Shown piece after piece: positions 53,047 to 64,000 of a stretch of DNA of 64,000 nucleotides (positions are counted from its first letter, which is position 1; each line of letters opens with the position of its first letter). The DNA is from Antedon mediterranea (lineage: Eukaryota > Echinodermata > Crinoidea > Comatulida > Antedonidae): NCBI RefSeq assembly GCF_964355755.1, contig NC_092672.1, positions 14,566,501 to 14,630,500 on the forward strand, given 5' to 3'. The notes under the pieces were generated by a model that worked only from the letters and a program-made list of their open reading frames with translations, was not told the DNA's origin and ran no database searches. The translations under genes and the position numbers were made by a program.

Positions 53047-54888
53047 GCCTATTTTAAAATGAGGGCGCTTATTCCTCCGTTCATTCACCCTGACTATGAA
53101 TTTCTTCTGGGTTAAAAAAAATTTCATTAAGGACTAGCAGCATGGTATCTCTTCACTATAAAGTATTAAGCAAGTCATGTAGGCCGAGGATAAGTTTGTA
53201 TAGTCGTTTCGTTAATATACCGTACAAACTTTGCCGAGCACCGATTATACCTCCATGCACACAATTTGAAAATACTGTAGTAGCAGGGCCCTATCAAAAA
53301 ACCGATAGCCTATATTACGACCAAAGCTAAGTAGCATGATCAGTGGACAAGGAAAGTCGCAGACCTTTCATGGATAGGGACGAGGTTTGACAATTTTAGG
53401 AATGCAATATACACATAGACTCGGCTAACACTTCTGTATTAAATGTGCTGGTAGAAAAGACTTAATGAAATTAATTCTAAGCATATATATTGTTTATGCT
53501 TTTTTGTTTTCCATAGATAACGAAGTCCATTCCGTTAGATAAAAGTGATTGAAAAGTATACTGTAGTTAAGTATTTAAAGAATTTCTCTCCTCACCTTTA
53601 TACAAAGTATAAATTGATTCTTCCTCCTCTCCTCAAATATGTAGATTTTAGGGAGTAACATGATTGAAAAACAATTTCATCTGGTTTCGATGTGGTATAA
53701 TCATGTATGAACTCTATCTTACTAATATAAGTTAGAATGATGGAAATTTAAACGGATTACAATTGAGATATGTGTAATTGATATTAAAAGCAATATCAAT
53801 AAAACTGTTTTAATGTTAATTACTAACTAATTATTAACTCTATTTATTTTGTGATTGAATTGAGAGTCTTACGCTTACTTAACCCCCATTTCCTCCTTGA
53901 ACAAAGCAACGTAGCAGTCAATACAAAGAAAATGAGGCTCAGTGTACGGTGCGAGTAAACTATGAACGACTTATACAGTATCAACAAACACACAGTAGGC
54001 CAATATTCGAACAAAGTATTACACAATGTATGCTTCGTTTTCCTGTTATAACATAATATATGAAGGTAATAAGAACAATAGCATATCAGGAGTTTAAAAA
54101 AAAATATGTACAATATTATTAATGTATTGTTTGTGACGAAATGCTGTATTTATGTTTTTGAAGATTTAATCAATTGTTAACTAATTGGAATATAAGTTGG
54201 TCCCGTAATTTCACTTATTCTATATGTACAATTAGAATATTGTTCCATTAACTTTCGCCGCTTATATTTTAATGTACGTGCATGGTTCTCGTTCTCTGGG
54301 TCACATGTTGCATAACCGAACTCGTTAAATCTAGTTTACAGCTCACCAATCAACACTGACGTGACAATTAGGAAACTTGTTTAAATGAAATTGTGTTTAG
54401 TAATAGTACTAGTATAACTTACATACACATTACGCAAATTCAACTAGAGATGCTATTATTACTAAATACAAACTTCTTCAAAGATGTGATTTTTGTATTA
54501 CATTCAACAAAATTGGGAACCACATTGCGTGCGAATATAACTCATACAAGGAAATATGTAGTGATTAGTTAGTTAGTGATTAGTAAATTGAGTTAAATAG
54601 GCCTATTTACTCTGTGAAGACAATTTTTTCATTACAACAAACGTCTTATGCGTTAATAAACATGGGTTTCAAGATGCTTTGTTGATATGATTTAGTTTTG
54701 AACAAACCAAAAAAAAAGCGTGTATAGGGTTCAATAATCATGGAAAAGACCACTAGTCTACATTGTATTGTCAATGATCAATTCAATTATTTATTCCAAG
54801 CTTGCTTGTCACGTATATAAGAGTTAATGAATTATGATTTAAAAAAATTACATAAAAGGTTTATAACATGGCAGTGGTAACAAATATC
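53047..54888. other. intergenic, no gene seen
   Basis: AT-rich and non-coding. Nothing supported. Confidence 0.5.
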
Positions 54889-55428
54889 CCGTAAATCTTC
54901 TAATAGTAACCCACCTTATAATTCAATCTATAATAATAATCCCCCACTACTCTAATAGTAACCCCCTCCCCCCTTCTAATAGTAACCCACCTTATATTTC
55001 AATCTAAAATATTAACCCCTCACTACTCTAACTCTAATAGTAACCCATGGGGGTTACTATTAGAGTCACAAAAACTTATGATGCAGCCGTAATTTGAAAA
55101 TAAGGAGATAATGCATGTTCATCTGGGGAGTGGGGGAGGATTGAGTGTTTTTGAGTTTATAAAATAAAGTTAGCGTTCAACCAAATTTGTTTATTCGTAC
55201 TGTTTATTATTTTGCTATGAGTTGCTGACCGGAAAAGTTGGGGTGGGTTACTATTTTCAGGTGTCTAATTTAAGATTAGTAATAGTAACCCACTACTCTA
55301 ATAGTAACCCCCCCCCCCCCTTTTTTTAATAGTAACCCCCCCCCCCCCCTTCTAATAGTAACCCACCCTAAAAAACAATCAAAGCATAATAACCCATGGG
55401 TTCAGGGTTACTATTAGAAGTTTTACGG
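54889..55428. mobile_element. foldback element with TCTAATAGTAACCC repeats
   Basis: The ends are inverted repeats, CCGTAAATCTTCTAATAGTA on the left and, reversed, CCGTAAAACTTCTAATAGTA on the right. TCTAATAGTAACCC recurs at least six times inside, with C-runs. A near-central palindrome (about 55029-55065, CTCTAATAGTAACCC against GGGTTACTATTAGAG) adds a second fold. It is non-coding and no target duplication is evident. Confidence 0.7.
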
Positions 55429-56390
55429 TAAAAAGTGTTGGAAAAAAGGAAAAAAAAAGGTATGTTCACCTGACAAAATGTAGTAGATTGGAGAAAAGAA
55501 TTTTGTAATCTATTAGTTGATCCATCGAAAAACCTAGCCCTTATTATAAAATATTGAAACCAGTTCACATTCGAATTACTTTTAATACTTATCTTTACGT
55601 CAAGCAATAAACATATTTCCTCTGAAATTTTATAATGATCAATGTTACTGCATTTGAAAAGATGATAATCTGTTTTATGTCCAACATTATCAGTACTGGT
55701 TGTAACTTGTAATTGAATTTCGTGTTCAAAAATAGGCCTACAATTTTGGAATCAATATTGTACACGCCTTAATTGACCCCCGTCTAATCATTGTATATAA
55801 TTATCTTTGCGCTGTCGTCAATTATTACATTTGTGTAACAATAAAACATTTTTTCTTAATAAAACAAAATGGCGGTTGATTTAGTATAGAGCTGCATGAA
55901 TATCGTTGACTGTCGACATATCAGCAAAATTATTTTCAACAGCATCATAATGAGATCTTTTTCTTGTCTTTTGAAAAATATCATTATGAAAACACAGTGA
56001 CTGTCCTTGAACCAGACAAGCAATCACTTTGATAGAGATAATTACGGGGTTCATTCCACGTTCAATCTTGAAAGCAATCGATTTTGAATAAAGCTTGAGG
56101 CGTGATGGCCAACATAGGCTGCCAATTGATCAAAAATTCATACAAGAATCAACACTGTATATTGAGCAAAAATATGTCTTAATTGATGTCGAAAAGCAGA
56201 TCTAATCTAAAATGTACCACAACTGTTTAGTTGTATCGTTGTTTGATGTTTATTTGTGTCTAGTTTATTTTATACCGGTACACTTTGTTTTTCAATTATT
56301 TAATTGGGAACAGGTATAGGATCAGATAAGTTCGGAACTTTTTTTAAACTTGTTCCCTTCCTCCGGCGATATTAATTAATTAACTAATTT
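55429..56390. other. intergenic, no gene seen
   Basis: AT-rich and non-coding. Nothing supported. Confidence 0.5.
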
Positions 56391-56534
56391 GGTAATGGGT
56401 ATTGATACTCCTGGTAATGGGTATTGATACTCCTGGTAATGGGTATTGATACTCCTGGTAATGGGTATTGATACTCCCGATAATAATGGGTATTGATACT
56501 CCCGATAATAATGGGTATTGGTACTCCTGGTAAT
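56391..56534. repeat. 22/25-bp tandem repeat, 6 copies
   Basis: Four copies of GGTAATGGGTATTGATACTC plus CT, then two longer units in which CCTGGTAAT is replaced by CCCGATAATAAT. The core GGGTATTGATACTCC is itself nearly palindromic (GAGTATCAATACCC reversed). Confidence 0.92.
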
Positions 56535-56814
56535 ATAACAGCCATCCAGTTGATAATTATACATTTTATTTATTCATTTATTTCGGTATAAATGAAAAAT
56601 ACAGAAATTATTGCCAAAAAACTATAGCAGTGAGCACAATATATAACCCATACATTAAAATATTGATGTTAAGCTTAAAGACAGTTTGCAGAGAAGGGAC
56701 CTCATCCTAGTATTCCTAATAGTTTGATAATTGTTGTAATGGAAGAGAACACATTAACTAGACATTAATTCTAAAGCGCCCGGTGATAGTACAGTAACAT
56801 TTGATGAGGAAATC

Positions 56815-56915
56815 TGTGAGAATGAGAAAACGTCGCCCCAACCGAGACTCGAACCCGGACCTTCTGATACAGCTGTCCTAACCATTAGACCACTGGGTGT
56901 TTCCTGGTATTGTTC
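56815..56915 (-). mobile_element. tRNA-derived SINE (well preserved pol III boxes)
   Basis: On the minus strand CCCAGTGGTCTAATGGTTAG is followed by GACAGCTGTATCAGAAGG and then TCCGGGTTCGAGTCTCGGTT. A box TGGTCTAATGGTTAG and B box GGGTTCGAGTC are near consensus and the T stem pairs. The acceptor arm pairs poorly and the anticodon arm is irregular, so this is a SINE head or tRNA relic rather than a working tRNA. Confidence 0.65.
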
Positions 56916-57160
56916 AAACTTGATTGGATAGCGACTCTTTAACATTCTCGGCGTGGTACGACAGAACAGCACTGTCTCTCAATTTATATGTTTCAAATTA
57001 ATTTATTAAATTTCAGTATATTAAGAAATACTGTATATATATTTTATCTTTTTCTTAATGCATAAGGTAAAAAACCCTTCAGACCCATGAGAGACATTGC
57101 TTTATTACATATGTTTTATGGTATTGCCTGTGTTAACTGTGTTAAATATGTTTTGTTTTA

Positions 57161-57164
57161 GAAC
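57161..57164 (+). other. splice acceptor just upstream of the NR0B start
   Basis: TTTTGTTTTAG ends at 57161, four bases before the NR0B ATG. The pyrimidine-rich tract is good. This implies a separate upstream 5' UTR exon. Confidence 0.55.
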
Positions 57165-58405
57165 ATGTCAATATCTTCACTGGAGAGCCAGTGCGATCAT
57201 GGTGGTGGTCAATTATGCACTGTAAAAGATACAATTTTAGAGAGCTTACTTCGTGAAGACACGGTTCAAAACAGAAAACCGCATTCGTCACGAATGGAAA
57301 CGCAACGGATGTGTCGGTGTCCATATGTACGCGTTCATCTTGCTTTTAACCCTGGCTCAATCGTGAACAGAAAACTCGCAAATTGGCTTGTGAGATGCGT
57401 CCAATTTGCCCGAGGTTTACCTGATTTTTCATCACTGTGTGTTAAAGACCAAATTAGTCTGTTTCTATCTGCCTGGAAGGAACTAGTTATTTTGTGTATG
57501 GCACAGGCATACTTTAAGTATACAGTTAAAACTGATGATGGTATCCATAGCAACTCAGATCAAATTGTAGCCAAATCTGTAGGTGGGAATTGTCCTGGAA
57601 GAAGAGCATACATGGAGGGTGTTCCAACCAAAAAAGCTGTTGAACAATTGCAATTTGTTTTAAATAAATTTTGGGAAATAAAACCGGACGAAAAAGAATA
57701 TGCAATTCTGAAGATGCTACTTCTTTTAAATCCAAGTAAGTAACTTGTGTTAACTCACAATATAGCAATGTAGCCTACCTAGTACTATTCTATACGACAA
57801 TTCTGATTAATATTGGTAAAAGTATAAACATTTACGTTACGTATGGCGTATCATACGTAAACTTGTGCTGGAATTACCGTCTAGGCAAACACGACGAAGG
57901 CGCATGGTTATATTAAAAATAAGGATTACAGTAGGATTAGTGTTAAAGGCCTTTCAATGAGCATGCTCTTGTCTTCATTTTGATTGAGTGTTCGAGAAGT
58001 ATCAGAAAATCCGACAAAAAGTGACAAAATAGTTATCGTTATGGTTATATTTCTTCTACTCCGAAAGTTCATAAAAATAAATAATATTATTCGATACATT
58101 ACACATTAAAACAGTATTTTGTATTGTTCTCGTTTTTTATATTTTCAGACATGAGAGACCTAACAGCAACAGCAAGAGTTGAAAGAATTCACGAATCAAT
58201 ACAATCAACATTGATGGAATATGAAAAACTGTGTTATCCAAATGATCCTCTCAGGTTGTCTCATCTACTCCTTCTTTTGCCTGGAGTTCGTGGATTTAAT
58301 AAAATAACATTTGAAAACTTATTTTTTCGTCATCTCATTGGAGATACTGAAATGGAATCTGTTCTTGTTGAATTGATACAAGACCATGTCGTATGCTCTG
58401 TCTGA
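57165..58405 (+). CDS. NR0B: NR0B (DAX1/SHP-type) orphan nuclear receptor
   Basis: Two exons, 57165-57735 and 58149-58405, join in frame (phase 1) to 828 nt, 275 residues. Human SHP has about 257. There is no zinc-finger DNA-binding domain. The N-terminus carries TILESLLRED, an LXXLL box (LESLL, residues 25-29) matching the AILYALL-type boxes of SHP and DAX1. The ligand-binding fold covers about residues 65-275: FARGLPDFSSLCVKDQISLF with the following AWKELVILCMAQ (helices 3-5), then a KFWEIKPDEKEYAILKMLLL stretch (helices 7-8). The C-terminus has FENLFFRHLIGDTEMESVL and ELIQD, the AF-2 helix. The intron after LLLNP is at the place I recall for vertebrate NR0B genes. In that family the protein binds other nuclear receptors and represses them. 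One gene here would be the relative of both vertebrate paralogues. Confidence 0.9.
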
Positions 58406-60150
58406 ATATTAGTAAATCTGAAATCGCAGCTTTCTGCTCCTATCTATCAATCCATCAATAAGAGTATATACAGCTAGAATTTAAGATGTTGGTTTGTCTA
58501 CTTTGTTAACACATTCTGCTAATGTAGAGTAGATAGTAAAGGAAATTGCATTGATTAATGTAAAGCCTAATGTACAATTTTCATTGTGGACTTACGATTC
58601 TATTAGTCGTAACTTCTATCACACTCTAAATAACGTGGTTTTAAAATTAAATTAACTCGAAACAAGGAATACATTCGAAAATAAGCTTCTTGTAGCCTTG
58701 TTAAAGAAGTTAAACATTTTTTTTAAATCGTTTAGAATCAACAGTTTACGAATTAGAGACCAAGTCATTTTAACATGATCTTAAATAATTATTAACAGTT
58801 AAGTTAACACTCGTCGTGAAAGATGTCTTGTATTTCTGATTGGTATTGGTAAATTTTCCTTTTTAACCTAATTCTAATTTTGATTCCATTTGTTCTAATA
58901 CTTTTATATTAATGATTTTATTTATTCATTCAGTCATAAAATTAGTGAGGCAGGCCTCATGATAACCTTGAACTTAACAGTGTGTTTACATGCATAACGC
59001 ATCATCGTATCATGCTCCGATAAACGCATTTATCCTCGGAGGAGATCCGTCACAGAAAACCTTTTCTCATTCTATATGATTTGTTTTCAGAACGTGACTA
59101 TAGCTCCGAATAGTGATATTATGTCTGCTATACTTTCAATTGCATGGATCTACTGTGGAGTATCCATACATACAGTACAGTATACGGCACAAAAACTGAT
59201 CATCAAAATGAATATAGAATGTCTTTAATCACCATGTTTTTTAATCGTCTCCCAAACCCTACTCTTAAATGTACATTAATAAATGCAATAATTATGCAAA
59301 ATTAAATTATAAAAATGGTTTGAAGAAGCATGTTTGTGTTCGTATTTAAACAATAATTGCCAGTTTAAAATTGTTGCAAATTGTGATTAAGAATCACAAT
59401 GCGTGTAACATGTGAAACTTTTGTCGTAAGAACACTACAATTACCCTGGGCCTAACCGTAAAACCCATGATAAGGTAATCAAATTGCAAAATGTTTTTGG
59501 CAATTTGTTTACAGTATTATGTTTAGTCTATATAATGTACGGTTTTCCTGGCTAAGGAGTGGTGTTTTTTATGTATGTTTTGTTAAACATTGAAAGTGGG
59601 CAATAGTCTATACATATTTTGTTTTTTCTCGTTCTTAATTTCCCAAAGTTTTGTTAAAATCACTTTGAAACAGGTTCTCAACGAATTGTTTAAAAGTATT
59701 TGTTATTAAACAATACTTCTAATATATTTATTATGTAAATAATGTTGAATAAATTGTTGCTTACAGCTAGTGCAGTGTATTATAATTGATAAATAAGTAA
59801 TAAATACATTTATGCATTCAGTATGACCATTTAGTGTGATTTATTTAAGGGGCTTTATTTTTTAGTTAACATTTTAATGTTTCTAGGCTATAAATAATTA
59901 GTTCACACATTTAAAAGAGCGTACACATTATTATTTCTTTTAATATGTTCTTGCTCAAACAATTTTATTATCCGACAGTTTCATTTTGATGGCATAATCT
60001 TGTCAATTTATTAACATAAATAGGTCCCGTAACTTTAAATGGCACTATATATATAAATCATCGAAGAATTTCATTTAACTCATGTTTATGACCAAGCAGT
60101 TAGTTGATAAAGATCTGGATCGTTTTTTAAATAGTTCTTTAAAAAAAAAA
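58406..60150. other. NR0B 3' UTR and flank
   Basis: No gene is seen. AATAAA words at 59278-59283 and 59748-59753 are candidate polyadenylation signals for NR0B, which would give a 0.9-1.4 kb 3' UTR. Confidence 0.4.
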
Positions 60151-60710
60151 GATTTAATTTACTGTATAGTATAGGCCTATATCGTATATTATATGACACA
60201 AAATAAAAGCAATTCAGTACTAAACGTATTGTGCTTCAGGTTATAGGATGGCACAAGATCCTACGTCGCCTGTCCCCGGGAACCGTGTCACTGGTATCGT
60301 CACCATTTATATATTTTTCGTTCGGTAATTTCAGGTCTCATCTGTTATGAATGCTGCCCTTCCAAAAATTGCTTGTCAACTTAATGAAATAGAAATAATA
60401 ATCAATAAATTCCTCAGAGTTATCGCCGATGATTTAATTTACTGTATAGTATAGGCCTATATCGTATATTATATGACACAAAATAAAAGCAATTCAGTAC
60501 TAAACGTATTATGCTTCAGGTTATAGGATGGCACAAGATCCTACGTCGCCTGTCCCCGGGAACCGTGTCACTGGTATTGTCACCATTTATATATTTTTCG
60601 TTCGGTAATTTCAGGTCTCATCTGTTATGAATGCTGCCCTTCCAAAAATTGCTTGTCAACTTAATGAAATAGAAATAATAATCAATAAAATCCTCAGAGT
60701 TATCGCCGAT
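60151..60710. repeat. 280-bp tandem duplication, 2 copies
   Basis: 60151-60430 is repeated at 60431-60710 with about three substitutions (GTATTGTGC/GTATTATGC, TATCGTC/TATTGTC, AAATTCC/AAAATCC). The near identity means a recent event. Each copy has an exon-like piece: CTTCAG, then GTTATAGG and an ATG frame MAQDPTSPVPGNRVTG before a GT. A second open piece reads LPKIACQLNEIEIIINK. No known gene was recognised. Confidence 0.95.
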
Positions 60711-60909
60711 GATTGCCTTAAGCTATCACTGTGGGGATATCACAAATTTGGTCTACCTATCAAGAACCTCGGATTTAGTTGTTAAAATTAATTGTCAACT
60801 TTCCGAAGGAGAGAAAAACTTTTGTCCCACGGAATTAAATACTGCCCTAAACTGTAACAGGATGGCGTACAAATATATTTGCATATCCACAAAGTTGGTG
60901 GTGAAATAG
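60709..60909 (+). other. unidentified 66-codon open frame
   Basis: Runs from the edge of the 280-bp duplication and reads CGDITNLVYLSRTSDLVVK, INCQLSEGEKNFCPTELNT. Several cysteines, no recognised family, no clear splice context. It may be a relic or chance. Confidence 0.15.
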
Positions 60910-61218
60910 AGATTGTGAAGAAATACTAAAAACTACAGCATTAAACTTTATAGGAATGTATTGCATGATTAAGGAAATTGTAGGAACGAAGTAAAGAGAT
61001 GAAACCATTCTAATAAGAAAAGACCAGATAATGACTAGATGACTATAGAATATATTAGGGAACTTAATATAAGTATAATTAAAGAAGCAATTCGCAGGAT
61101 GAAAAGAGGGAAGTCAATTGGATTATATTTGTATGCTAAGGTCTCTGTAGAAATATTGGTACAGGTTCAAAGAGATGTATTTTGCATGTTTCATTAATTT
61201 CCAAAGAGATTAGTCCAA

Positions 61219-61371
61219 CATAAATCCAACAAGGGTTGGAGATAGATGGAAGCGATCTCATGATCATAACATAAATCCAACAAGGGTTGGAGATAGATAA
61301 AAGCGATCTCATGATCATAACATAAATCCAACAAGGGTTGGAGATAGATGGAAGCGATCTCATGATCATAA
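61219..61371. repeat. 51-bp tandem repeat, 3 copies
   Basis: The unit is CATAAATCCAACAAGGGTTG, GAGATAGATGGAAGCGATCT, CATGATCATAA. Three copies, one with AAAAGC for GGAAGC. 51 is divisible by 3, so the minus strand stays open through all copies. Confidence 0.93.
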
Positions 61372-63559
61372 GGAATATCTCTGGAACAAATTGGTGACCA
61401 CTGTTTATGTTGATGGAGAAGTAGAAAATTATATTGTAGCAGTATATTATTGCGAAATGATTTTGAGGAGAACTGATATGCACATGACGCCGTATTAATA
61501 AGTTATGGAGAAGATTTAATATTTTAGACAAGATAGTGTAGAGGAAAGTGAAAGGAAAGGCTTAAATAGCAAAATGATAGAATGTATGGTCTTCTCGAAG
61601 TGCCGAGAACCACCAACATGCACTCTAAGGATCGGAAATGACATCGGATAACTGAGAAATACTTGAGATGTAGGCCAATTTACTGCCGCAGATGTAATTG
61701 TGAAGAAATCAAATATCGTATCAGACATTGCATTGCTAATTTAAGCCGGGAGTATAATCTGTCCAACACTAATGATATTTCACCATGAGGTGGTTGTTTC
61801 AGATAGAAATGTTATAAAATCACATCTGTTAGCATTGCATCTACAGAAGGTATAATATCTGGTCTCGATCGTTCATATAAATTTCTCAAACTATCCATTC
61901 CACTTCCTATAAAACGTTATGACATCCATCGAAGCGATTGATTCAAGAAGCTATTTATTTATTATTCATATTGAAGATACAGATAACTATGTAATAGGCT
62001 CTTGCGACGTCACCAATATATCGATTTTCATGTAAAAAGAAATATAGGCATGGTCTGTTTATGCTCTGTATGCAATGCATTATAATGAAAAACAAAAACT
62101 ATAGGCCTACATTTCCGTCGTTTTACACATTCTTAATATTATGTCAACTGCTACTTTGACAGATTTATACTTTACTTTCGTAAGTCCTTGATTGACATTG
62201 AGTGTGATGTCACGAATAATGTTGCCGAACTTTGGACATCATAGTAGAATGAGAACTTATTTATTACGAGAAATGTGCATGTGTTTTAAAATATCTGGAT
62301 ATCTAAAGTTAAAATCGATAATTTCATGAATTCATCTATTATAACCATGGAGTAATAATTACTACTCCATGATATAACTAACATATGTTGGTTATATAGA
62401 TGAATTCATGAATTTTTATAACAATATATTACATTTTTATATTATTATTATATATAGTACTACTGAACTGTACAGGTCACAACAGAACTAAAGTGGAAAT
62501 GCAGCCTTAGAAACTAACGCTTCATTAACTATATATATAATGACAATCATGCGCATGCTATCACAGGAACAATAGCACCGGATTTTTGTCATAAGTTTGG
62601 AGTAATATAAAACCAAATTACAAGGTGCTGTGCCAGAATAGAAATAAGAACAAAGATACGAATGAAATTAATATAATTATAAAGATCGACAACAGAGGTT
62701 GGAGCCAGGTAGACTAGCTTTGGGTTCTATGCACTTTCATTTAATATCGGCGGACAATTCATTAAACAGCGTGTTTTGTGTGTACTGTGAACTAACACAC
62801 GCTTCGGCTTCTCAGTCTCTTTTTTGCGTAATTGAAAACCTGCGCGACAGCAATGTAAAGCTCATATTGTAATTAGCAACATAATGCTATGCGATTTTAG
62901 ATGAAGTTATTTTCTTTTAAATTTATATTAAACCAAACAACTCATTTTAATGAAATGACTTCGTCAACATGCATTATTTGTATTGGATGGTACGATAGAG
63001 AATTATTGGTCTCTATCTATAGCCAATGATAAACTTTTAGTAGGCTACTTTTAAATATATTGTTTTTGTTTTATTGGCACTTACTCGAGAATCAGTGGCA
63101 CACACATTTCGGTGGTGCGTGCCGTCGGTGGTGCGTCCAATTATAAACAACAACATATAAAAGTAAATAATGATTAAACTTACATAATTTCAGGTAAACA
63201 TGACAAATCATCATGAGCGAATTGAATAAATAAATTTAAAACAATAAATAAAAACTAATACACTGTAGTAACAATTTATACTTAAATAAATAATTTAAAA
63301 CAATTAGGTAATGAGCAAATTAATCTACAGATACAATAGGTCAGTGGTAAATAAAAATAAACAAAAATATACGTTTCAAAAGTGAGATATGGATCTATTT
63401 TGAAATTATAGATACAGCAAACGGCAAATAAAAGATTTATTTGCTTAATGATTAGTTAATATTTTATAAATGATCAGCTTTCAGGAGTGTAGGCTGGGAG
63501 AGGGATGCGAGGGATGCGGCCGCACCACCCCTCCTCAGCTAGCCCAACCATGGTATAGG
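61372..63559. other. intergenic, no gene seen
   Basis: AT-rich and non-coding. A small inverted repeat (ATGGAGTAATAATTACTACTCCAT at 62347-62370) is the only structure noticed. Confidence 0.5.
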
Positions 63560-63960
63560 GCTGGTCCTGGAAGACTTATATATTTTGTTTCATATCAAGT
63601 ATAATAAGTCCAATTTCCGGGGACCTAGCAACTCTGTTTTTCAAAATTGTCTTAGCTCCACCCCAACCGCGATGGACTGGCCTAGCCCCCCCAACCACGG
63701 TGGACTGGCCTAGCCCCCCAACCACGGTGGACTGGCCTAGCCCCCCAACCACGGTGGACTGGCCTAGCCCCCCAACCACGGTGGACTGGCCTAGCACCCC
63801 AACCACGGTGGACTGGCCTAGCCCCCCAACCACGATGGACTGGCCTAGCCCCGTAGACTTATAATTTTGTTTCATACTTCAATGTATAAGTGTAATTTTC
63901 GGGGACCTGTTAGCTTTATTTCAATTTTCAGCCAAAGTCCATATTCTAAAAAATGTGCTT
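63560..63960. repeat. 27-bp satellite inside a larger duplication
   Basis: Eight copies of CCCCCCAACCACGGTGGACT plus GGCCTAG lie at 63655-63852. Flanking them, GACTTATA-ATTTTGTTTCATA ... TTCCGGGGACCT-like text occurs before (63568-63630) and after (63857-63912) the array. The tail at 63961 returns to the AGCCCCAACCA motif. The arrangement may continue past the window end. Confidence 0.88.
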
Positions 63961-64000
63961 AGCCCCAACCATATCGGCATTGGTAAAGAGAATGGGTGTA

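Noticed and set aside
56815-56915. Functional tRNA gene
   Set aside because: The T arm and boxes are good, but the acceptor stem pairs only in part and the anticodon arm is irregular. A SINE head explains it better.

Overview
This is eukaryotic, AT-rich animal DNA with small coding exons, GT/AG introns of about 0.1-3.5 kb and many mobile-element remnants. Three genes read clearly, all on the + strand. They are XRN1 (5'-3' exoribonuclease; 34 coding exons, 3628-33156, first exon outside the window), LRRC47 (5 coding exons, 38092-43611) and an NR0B (DAX1/SHP-type) orphan nuclear receptor (2 coding exons, 57165-58405). The protein sequences, the single NR0B gene in place of the vertebrate NR0B1/NR0B2 pair, and repeats such as CR1/L2-like retroelement tails, TIR elements and many TAGGCCTA-type palindromes suggest a marine invertebrate deuterostome, perhaps an echinoderm. 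The species cannot be fixed from this sequence.

Layout. 1-3627: the first intron or upstream flank of XRN1, with a foldback element (758-1422) and a minus-strand non-LTR retrotransposon end (1440-2279). 3628-33156: XRN1, whose introns hold five tandem arrays (49 bp x about 40; 18 bp x 4; 37 bp x 6; 48 bp x about 66; 40 bp x 4), a nested inverted repeat, a TTAA-flanked MITE and several retroelement pieces. 33157-35336: 3' UTR and short arrays. 35337-37966: a 2.63-kb composite element with terminal inverted repeats, subterminal 21-bp CGTACGTACG arrays and a candidate 6-bp target duplication. It carries a broken, intronless protein-kinase fragment and ends 125 bp before the LRRC47 start codon. 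38092-43611: LRRC47, with a Tigger/pogo-like element, a MITE and a candidate in-frame 120-nt cassette exon in intron 3. 43612-57160: a repeat-rich intergenic stretch containing a foldback element with 11-bp flanking repeats, a reverse transcriptase relic, tRNA-derived SINEs, a 53-bp array and a possible 5' exon for NR0B near 49.25-49.45 kb. 57165-58405: NR0B. 58406-64000: intergenic, with a recent 280-bp tandem duplication and small satellites.

The three genes have no known shared pathway. XRN1 degrades decapped mRNA in the cytoplasm, LRRC47 is a leucine-rich-repeat protein with a B3/B4 tRNA-synthetase-like domain, and NR0B proteins are nuclear corepressors without a DNA-binding domain. The most unusual structures are the kinase-bearing composite element, the two abutting perfect palindromes inside that kinase relic, the LRRC47 cassette exon candidate, and the 48-bp satellite that is open in all three forward frames. 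All calls come from reading the sequence; no database search was run.
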